Assembly (NCBI GenBank): GCA_965279195.1
Contig: CBDIHP010000047.1
Coordinates: 372,001 to 436,000 of the forward strand
Source: CBDIHP01 sp965279195
GTDB taxonomy: Bacteria > Planctomycetota > Planctomycetia > Isosphaerales > Isosphaeraceae
Direction of reading: 5' to 3'
Length of the DNA: 64,000 nucleotides
Part shown: positions 59,060 to 64,000 of the stretch, in pieces
How the letters are laid out: each line of letters begins with the position of its first letter
Position numbering within the stretch: position 1 is the stretch's first letter
Notes under the pieces: model-generated
The model's database searches: none
What the model was told of the DNA's origin: nothing
Seen by the model: only the letters and a program-made list of their open reading frames with translations
Translations under genes and position numbers: made by a program

Positions 59060-60226
59060 ATGCCCCCCATCGACCTCGACCAGAACGCCACGACGCCGCT
59101 CGACCCCGCCGTGCTGGAGGCCATGAGGCCCTACTGGCTGGCGGGGGGGAACGCGGAGAGCCGGCACTCGTCGGGAAGAGCGGCGCGTCGGGGTTGGGAT
59201 CGGGCCAAGGAGACGGTGGCCGGGATCCTCGGGGCCGAGCCGTCGGAGGTGGTCTTCACCTCGGGCGGCACCGAGTCGAACAACCTCGCGCTCTTCGGCC
59301 TGGCCGAACCCTGGGAACACGCGGGGGTGGCCGGCAACCGCGCGGTGACGTCTCCGTTCGAACACCCCGCCGTGGCCGAGCCGCTCGCCCGGCTGGAAGC
59401 TCGGGGCTGGATCGTCGATCGCCCGCCCGTCCGCAGGGATGGGGTGGCGGATCGGGATGCGTTGATCTCGGCACTCGTCCCCGGCGAGACGCGGCTGGCG
59501 ACGTTGATCCTGGCGCACAACGAGACGGGCGCGATCCAGCCGGTGGGTGAACTCGCCCGCGCCGCCGCCGAGCGGGGCATCCCGGTCCACACCGACGCCG
59601 TGCAGGCGGTGGGGCGGATCCCGGTCCATTTCCACGAGCTGGGCGTCTCGACCCTCTCGGCCAGCGGGCACAAGTTCCACGGGCCTTGCGGCGCGGGACT
59701 CTTGCTCGTGCGAAAGGGCGTGGATCTGACCCCCCGACAGTTCGGCGGCGGCCAGCAAGGCGGCCTGCGCCCGGGCACGGCCCCGGTGGCCCTGGCCATC
59801 GGGCTCGCCACCGCCTTGCAACTCTGGCACGACCAGGCCGAGTCCCGCACGTCGCGCTGGATCGCCATGCGCGACCGCCTCGAATCCACCCTCATCGCCG
59901 CCCTCGGCCCCGACCGCGTGATCCGCAACGGCCCGTCCGACGACGCCTTACGCCTGCCGCAGACCATCAACCTCGGCTTCCCCGGCCTGGACGGCGATGC
60001 GCTCCTGATCCAGCTCGACCTCGCCGGCCTGTCCGCCTCGCTCGGCTCCGCCTGCGCCAGCGGCGCCACCCAGCCCTCGCCCACCCTGCTCGCCATGCGT
60101 ACCCCGCCGAACCGCCTGCGGTCGTCCGTCCGGTTCAGCTTCGGGGCGTTCACCACCGACGAGGAGGTCGACGCGGCGGCGAAGAAGGTGATGGAGATCG
60201 TGGGGCGGATGATTGAGCATGGCTAA
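59060..60226 (+). CDS. Cysteine desulfurase, NifS/IscS type
   Basis: 388 residues. PLP enzyme that takes sulfur from cysteine for Fe-S clusters and thiolated cofactors. PLP Lys 205 in SASGHKFHGPCGAG, His 102 in PFEHPAV stacking on the ring, Asp 179 in HTDAVQAVG, catalytic Cys 332 in GSACASG. The short Cys loop after SASLGSACASG is of group I (IscS/NifS). No iscU, iscR or thiI nearby, so the partner cannot be told. ATG 59060 lacks a good ribosome site. Confidence 0.93.
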   Translation: MPPIDLDQNATTPLDPAVLEAMRPYWLAGGNAESRHSSGRAARRGWDRAKETVAGILGAEPSEVVFTSGGTESNNLALFGLAEPWEHAGVAGNRAVTSPFEHPAVAEPLARLEARGWIVDRPPVRRDGVADRDALISALVPGETRLATLILAHNETGAIQPVGELARAAAERGIPVHTDAVQAVGRIPVHFHELGVSTLSASGHKFHGPCGAGLLLVRKGVDLTPRQFGGGQQGGLRPGTAPVALAIGLATALQLWHDQAESRTSRWIAMRDRLESTLIAALGPDRVIRNGPSDDALRLPQTINLGFPGLDGDALLIQLDLAGLSASLGSACASGATQPSPTLLAMRTPPNRLRSSVRFSFGAFTTDEEVDAAAKKVMEIVGRMIEHG

Positions 60227-60239
60227 CAGCTCAACCCCC

Positions 60240-60287
60240 GTAGGGTGTGATGCCACGAGGACCAACGGGACGCGTGGCTCCGCACCG
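60240..60287. repeat. REP palindrome, GTAGGGTGTG family
   Basis: GTAGGGTGTGATGCCACGAG pairs with CGTGGCTCCGCACC. First half of an inverted REP pair, 13 bp after the desulfurase stop. Confidence 0.8.
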
Positions 60288-60326
60288 ACGATGACGCTTG
60301 CCGCGCCGGGATGTGTGGGCACAAAT

Positions 60327-60365
60327 CGGTGCGGAGGCCGCGAGGACGCGGCCACCACACCCTAC
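60327..60365. repeat. REP palindrome, GTAGGGTGTGG family (inverted)
   Basis: GGTGCGGAGGCCGCGAGG...GGCCACCACACCCTAC. Pairs with the copy at 60240. Confidence 0.8.
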
Positions 60366-60384
60366 GCATGGTGAGGAACGCGTG

Positions 60385-60675
60385 ATGTTACCCCTGCGTC
60401 TCTACCTGGTCCTTGCCGCGGCGATCCTGCTGACCGCGGGGGGATTCCTGATCCTGCTGGCCCTCTGGTGGACGTCGATGGTCTACCCGACGTCGCCGCT
60501 GTGGCCGTTCCTGGTCGAGAGCTGGCACCCCGCCCTGGGGCGGCCGTTCCACGTCGCGGGCGGGTTCTTCGGCGGGCTCGGGCTGGTGCTCCTGGTCCTC
60601 GCCAAACGCGCCCGGCCCCGGCCGGTCGAGCCGCCATTGCACCTCAAGCCGCCGCCGAGGGATCCGGATTTCTAG
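60385..60675 (+). CDS. Small membrane protein, 96 residues
   Basis: Two helices: LYLVLAAAILLTAGGFLILL and HVAGGFFGGLGLVLLVLAKR, with the loop WTSMVYPTSPLWPFLVESW between, then a Pro/Arg-rich tail. No family recognised. ATG 60385 has GAGGA seven bases upstream. Starts 20 bp after the REP pair. TAG stop, not in a REP. Confidence 0.7.
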   Translation: MLPLRLYLVLAAAILLTAGGFLILLALWWTSMVYPTSPLWPFLVESWHPALGRPFHVAGGFFGGLGLVLLVLAKRARPRPVEPPLHLKPPPRDPDF

Positions 60676-60902
60676 CGGCAAACTGCCCGCCGACTCGCCC
60701 GCACTCCACGAGGTGGAACGGCCTGCAACTGGTTTCCATATCAGGCATGCGGCATTCAGTTATCTTGGGTCGAAAGAAATTCTCAGGAGAATTCGGACAG
60801 GATTCGCGACCTCGCGCACTTCTCGGGGGAGTCGGCGGGGAATTTTCGTCCCGGGCCAACCCTGGGACACCCCGCGCGGCGGACTGCGTGGAGCGCAACG
60901 TC

Positions 60903-62024
60903 ATGATGACAATGAGGATCGGCACCCTGTCCGGCCGGATGATGGCGACCCTGACCGTGCTGGTCGGTCTGATCTCGGCCCCGGCGCGGGCGGGGTACTT
61001 CCAGCCGGGCGATTTCACCTCGCTGGGGACCCTGGACCTGGTCAGCGGCAACTACACGATCGACACCACGGGGGCGCCCGTCCTGAAGGACGGTTCGAAC
61101 AACGTCCTGTTCACGGGGATCAGTGCATCTCAGGGGAGCGGCTTCAACCCCAACGTCTCCATCTTCACCTTCGGCTCGATCAACATCGGCACGGGCGTGA
61201 CCATCCGGGTCACGGGCACGAATCCGCTGGTCCTGCTGTCGCAGTCGGGCGTGACGCTGGGCGGGACGATCGACGCCAGCGGGTTCAGCGGCTCGGACAG
61301 CAGCCGGTTCGGCGGCAGCGGAGCGGGCGGGGCGGGGGGGCCGGGCGGTGCCGCGGGGGGGCACGGCGGCGGATTCCCGGGTTTCACGGGGGATGGCCCC
61401 GGCGGCGGGCCCGGCGGGCCCGGGGGGATCGGCGGGGTCCAGGCGGCCGGCGGTAGCTACGGCGGCAGGGGGGGCGAGAGCGCCCTGGGCCAAACCGGGG
61501 CGACCTACGGCGACCTCAACCTCCTGCTCCAGGCCGGCTCGGGCGGCGGCGGCACGGGGGCCTCGTTGTTCGAAGCCATCGGCGCGGGCGGTGGCGGAGG
61601 CGGCGGCGCCGTGGAACTCGGCGCGCTCAGCTCGATCTCCTTCGTCGGCGGCAACCTGATCGCCAACGGCGGCGGGGTCGGCGCGGCGTTCGCGGCCAAC
61701 GCCGGCGGCGGCTCGGGTGGCGGGCTCCTGATCCACGCCCCCACGATCAACTTCGGGCCCGAGAGCGACATCGCCGCCAACGGGGGCGATTACTTCGGCG
61801 GCGGCGGGCGCGTCCTCTTCCTGACCAGCACCGCCACGATCCACCAGACCGGCGGCAACATCACCGCGTCCGCCGGCGGCGGGGCCAACAACCAGCAGAA
61901 CGGCGTGATCGAGTACGGCTTCCTCCAGACCCCCGCCGTCCCCGAGCCCTCGTCGTTCCTCTCGCTGGGCGTCGGCGTGGTCGCCGCCCTGGCCTACCTC
62001 AGGCGCTCGCGCGCCGGGAAGTGA
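60903..62024 (+). CDS. Gly-rich PEP-CTERM protein
   Basis: 373 residues. Signal peptide with TLTVLVGLISAPARAG. Beta-helix-like repetitive body: VSIFTFGSINIGTGVTIRVT, then long Gly-rich loops (about 130-230) such as GGSGAGGAGGPGGAAGG. C-terminal PEP-CTERM signal VPEPSSFLSLGVGVVAALAYL followed by RRSR. Expected to be sorted by an exosortase and anchored or released at the cell surface. ATG 60903 (or 60906) has GGAG nine bases upstream. Function unknown. Confidence 0.8.
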   Translation: MMTMRIGTLSGRMMATLTVLVGLISAPARAGYFQPGDFTSLGTLDLVSGNYTIDTTGAPVLKDGSNNVLFTGISASQGSGFNPNVSIFTFGSINIGTGVTIRVTGTNPLVLLSQSGVTLGGTIDASGFSGSDSSRFGGSGAGGAGGPGGAAGGHGGGFPGFTGDGPGGGPGGPGGIGGVQAAGGSYGGRGGESALGQTGATYGDLNLLLQAGSGGGGTGASLFEAIGAGGGGGGGAVELGALSSISFVGGNLIANGGGVGAAFAANAGGGSGGGLLIHAPTINFGPESDIAANGGDYFGGGGRVLFLTSTATIHQTGGNITASAGGGANNQQNGVIEYGFLQTPAVPEPSSFLSLGVGVVAALAYLRRSRAGK

Positions 62025-62099
62025 CGCGGCGAGCCGCACCCGTCGGGTGAGGCTCGTCCGGCGCGGAAACGGCCGCCGGACGGTCTCACTCCGAAAGGA

Positions 62100-62396
62100 T
62101 CACTTGTGGCCGGCGGGGTGTTCCTGGCCGTGGCTGGCGGCGGGTGCGACGATCTTGACGGTCGGGGCCTTGGGGGTCTTGCCCTTCTGCTTGTGGTTGT
62201 GGTTGTCCACGCCCGAGGTGTCGTTCGCGTTGTGATTGGCCGGGTCGTCCGCGCCGTGCTTGAGGGCGCGGACCTCGGCGGGCTTGCTGCCGCCGGCGTG
62301 GCGGTGGTCGTCGATGCCCGTCACGCTGGAGAGCGCCAGGCGGAATTCCAGGCCCTCGACCTCGAAGCGGCGGCGGTTGCGATCGCGGTGGTTCAT
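62100..62396 (-). CDS. Small planctomycete-type secreted protein, His/Lys-rich
   Basis: 98 residues. MNHRDRNRRRFEVEGLEFRL carries the planctomycete N-terminal motif (RRRFEVEGLEFRLALSS) that precedes large exported proteins. The rest is polar and His/Lys/Asn-rich: DDHRHAGGSKPAEV, DNHNHKQKGKTPKAPTVKIV, ending GQEHPAGHK; metal binding is conceivable. ATG 62396 has AAGGAT seven bases upstream. Convergent with the Gly-rich PEP-CTERM gene, divergent from the sulfatase. Confidence 0.72.
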   Translation of the reverse strand: MNHRDRNRRRFEVEGLEFRLALSSVTGIDDHRHAGGSKPAEVRALKHGADDPANHNANDTSGVDNHNHKQKGKTPKAPTVKIVAPAASHGQEHPAGHK

Positions 62397-62616
62397 GATC
62401 GGATCCTTTCTCGATTCCTCGTGGCCCTGTCCCTCGCCGGGGGCGTCTGCCGCGTCCCCGACACCCAGGAGGAGGGGGAAAGGGGGGCCCGATCCGCCAG
62501 GCGTCGCGGGTTTTTTCGCCACGCGTCCTCCCGCCTCGGCCGTTGACAGGGCCCGACCGCGCCGGAATGATCGCGGGCTCGTGATCGCCCAGCAACGCAC
62601 CCGGAGCCCGCACCCC

Positions 62617-63987
62617 ATGCGCAGGATGATCCCCCTGTCCCTCGCGATCCTGGCCCTCGGCCTCGCCACGCCCGCGATGGCGGCCCGTGAGTCGAAGAAA
62701 CCGAATATCTTGATCTTCCTGTCCGACGACGTCGGCTGGGCCGAGTACGGCTTCCAGGGTGCGAAGGACATCCCCACGCCGAACATCGACTCGATCGCCA
62801 AGGGCGGCGTCCGGTTCCCCCAGGGCTACGTCTCCGGGCCCTATTGCAGCCCCACCCGCGCGGGGCTCATGACCGGCAAGTACCAGACCCGCTTCGGCCA
62901 CGAGTTCAACAGCATCTCCGCGCCCGGCGGCCCGGGGCTCTCGGGCGATGAGAAGACGTTCGCCGATCGGTTCAAGGCGCTCGGCTATGCGACGTCGGCC
63001 ATCGGCAAGTGGCACCTCGGCTTCCCCGAAGGCAAGCGGCCGACGGACCGGGGCTTCGACGAGTTCCTCGGGACCCTCGGCAACACCTCCTACTTCAACG
63101 CGACCAACTTCGTCGACAGCCGCAAGCCCGAGGCCCCCCGGAAGGTCGACGACGCCAGCTACTACACCACCGACGCCTACGCCGACCGCGCGGCCGAGTT
63201 CGTGAAGGCGAAGAAGGACCAGCCCTGGTTCCTCTATGTTCCTTTCAATGCGCAGCACGCGCCGCTCCAGGCGCCCCAGAAGTATCTCGACCGGTTCCCG
63301 GACATCGAGAACGCCAACCGCAAGATGTTCGCCGCGGTGATGTCGGCCATGGACGACGCCGTGGGCAAGGTGCTGGCGACCGTCCGCGAGACCGGCCAGG
63401 AGGAGAACACCCTGATCGTCTTCTTCTCCGACAACGGCGGCCCGACCGGCCAGACGACCTCGAACAACAAGCCCCTGCGCGGCTTCAAGGCGACCACCTG
63501 GGAAGGGGGCGTCCGCGTGCCGTTCTGCCTCCAGTGGAAGGGGACCATCCCCGCCGGCCAGACCTTCGACCGCCCGATCATCCAGCTCGACCTCCTGCCC
63601 ACCGCGCTGGCCGCCGCCGGCGTCAGCCCCGACCCGTCGTGGAAGCTCGACGGCGTGAACCTGCTGCCGTATCTGACGGGCAAGAACGACGGCAAGCCGC
63701 ACAGCTCGCTCTACTGGCGATTCGGCGACCAGTGGGCCGTCCGCCACGGCGACTTCAAGCTCGTCGTCGGCCGAGACGGATCCGGCAAGCCCGAGCTCTA
63801 CAACCTCGCCGACGACATCGCCGAGTCGAAGGACCTCGCCGCCGCCCAGCCCGAGAAGCTGAAGGAGCTCCAGGACCTCTACAACACCTGGAACGCCGAA
63901 CAGTCCGACCCGAAGCTCCCCAAGGAAGCCCCCGCCGCCAAGAAGAAGGCCAACAACAAGAAGAAGGCCGCCAAGAAGAAGTCGTGA
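62617..63987 (+). CDS. S1 sulfatase (arylsulfatase family), exported
   Basis: 456 residues. Signal peptide MRRMIPLSLAILALGLATPA with AMAAR cleavage. Formylglycine motif CSPTRAG with Cys 77; metal ligands LIFLSDDVGWAEYG and FFSDNGGPTG; GKWHLGFPEGKRPTDRGFDE. A Lys/Ala-rich C-terminal tail of ~20 residues (AAKKKANNKKKAAKKK) follows the last domain. Hydrolyses sulfate esters, probably of algal-type polysaccharides, after oxidation of Cys by a formylglycine-generating enzyme not seen here. Ends 13 bp before the window edge. ATG 62617 is the likely start. Confidence 0.93.
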   Translation: MRRMIPLSLAILALGLATPAMAARESKKPNILIFLSDDVGWAEYGFQGAKDIPTPNIDSIAKGGVRFPQGYVSGPYCSPTRAGLMTGKYQTRFGHEFNSISAPGGPGLSGDEKTFADRFKALGYATSAIGKWHLGFPEGKRPTDRGFDEFLGTLGNTSYFNATNFVDSRKPEAPRKVDDASYYTTDAYADRAAEFVKAKKDQPWFLYVPFNAQHAPLQAPQKYLDRFPDIENANRKMFAAVMSAMDDAVGKVLATVRETGQEENTLIVFFSDNGGPTGQTTSNNKPLRGFKATTWEGGVRVPFCLQWKGTIPAGQTFDRPIIQLDLLPTALAAAGVSPDPSWKLDGVNLLPYLTGKNDGKPHSSLYWRFGDQWAVRHGDFKLVVGRDGSGKPELYNLADDIAESKDLAAAQPEKLKELQDLYNTWNAEQSDPKLPKEAPAAKKKANNKKKAAKKKS

Positions 63988-64000
63988 CCCCCTTCGGAGT

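Noticed and set aside
60774..60793. Short AT-rich palindrome GAAATTCTC / GAGAATTC as an operator for the PEP-CTERM gene
   Set aside because: A single 8-bp palindrome without a second copy or a regulator gene nearby is not enough.
63988..64000. Start of another GGAGTGCGG palindrome at the right edge (TTCGGAGT)
   Set aside because: Only eight matching bases are inside the window, too few to call.

Overview
This is a GC-rich window (about 70% by eye, apart from a few patches) from a planctomycete, most likely of the Isosphaeraceae type. The signs are PEP-CTERM proteins, a ThuA / PVC-type dehydrogenase / cytochrome c giant protein, a DUF1501 protein, an S1 sulfatase, dockerin-like tails, and secreted proteins with the planctomycete N-terminal motif (VEGLEFRLALS, VEEMEGRLLLAA). 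I recognise 46 protein-coding genes, one of them cut by the left edge and one a fragment. I see no rRNA, tRNA or CRISPR array.

Layout. 1-7.0 kb: a SWIM zinc-finger gene runs off the left edge, followed by a leftward replication cluster gyrB, dciA, dnaN. About 0.75 kb of gene-free DNA upstream of dnaN is a candidate oriC; dnaA and recF are not present. 7-21.9 kb: mixed metabolic and secreted genes (EF-hand protein, CSD-DUF1294 protein, MFS carrier, NTF2-like protein, lipase plus DUF3748 operon, alpha/beta hydrolase, Tat-exported M2 peptidase, the 1.4-kb-residue ThuA protein). 22-27.7 kb: a REP-associated tyrosine transposase (RAYT) with its REP palindromes, a membrane protein, a Pro/Ala-rich secreted protein and guaB. 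28-32.6 kb: an accessory patch with an orphan antitoxin-like gene, a kinase N-terminal fragment and a membrane-anchored STAND ATPase carrying ten near-identical 39-residue repeats. 33-46.5 kb: PhoD, HEAT and small membrane proteins, DUF1501 plus nitrilase pair, a two-gene DUF4132 cassette, and a subtilisin-fold protease with dockerin tail next to a cohesin-like PEP-CTERM protein. 46.7-64 kb: an OprP-type porin, an AlbA_2/ATPase gene, a STAS/Uma2/HEAT group, small membrane proteins and lipoproteins, a cysteine desulfurase, a Gly-rich PEP-CTERM protein and a sulfatase.

The strongest unexplained signal is the repeat landscape. At least four palindromic families fill the intergenic DNA: (1) a ~180-bp element made of four GGGTCT/AGACCC hairpins with GCGCTGGGC ends (8 copies); (2) a GGAGTGCGG-ended palindrome (4 full copies, 2 halves); (3) a 46-bp REP beginning GTAGGGTGTGGTG (8 copies) that surrounds the RAYT; (4) a ~22-bp REP beginning GTAGGGTCCGC (3 copies). 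The GTAG heads of families 3 and 4 repeatedly coincide with TAG stop codons: five of the seven TAG stops in the window lie inside such a head. The second signal is the STAND gene, whose repeats alternate strictly between two types, so the array behaves as a 78-residue higher-order repeat.
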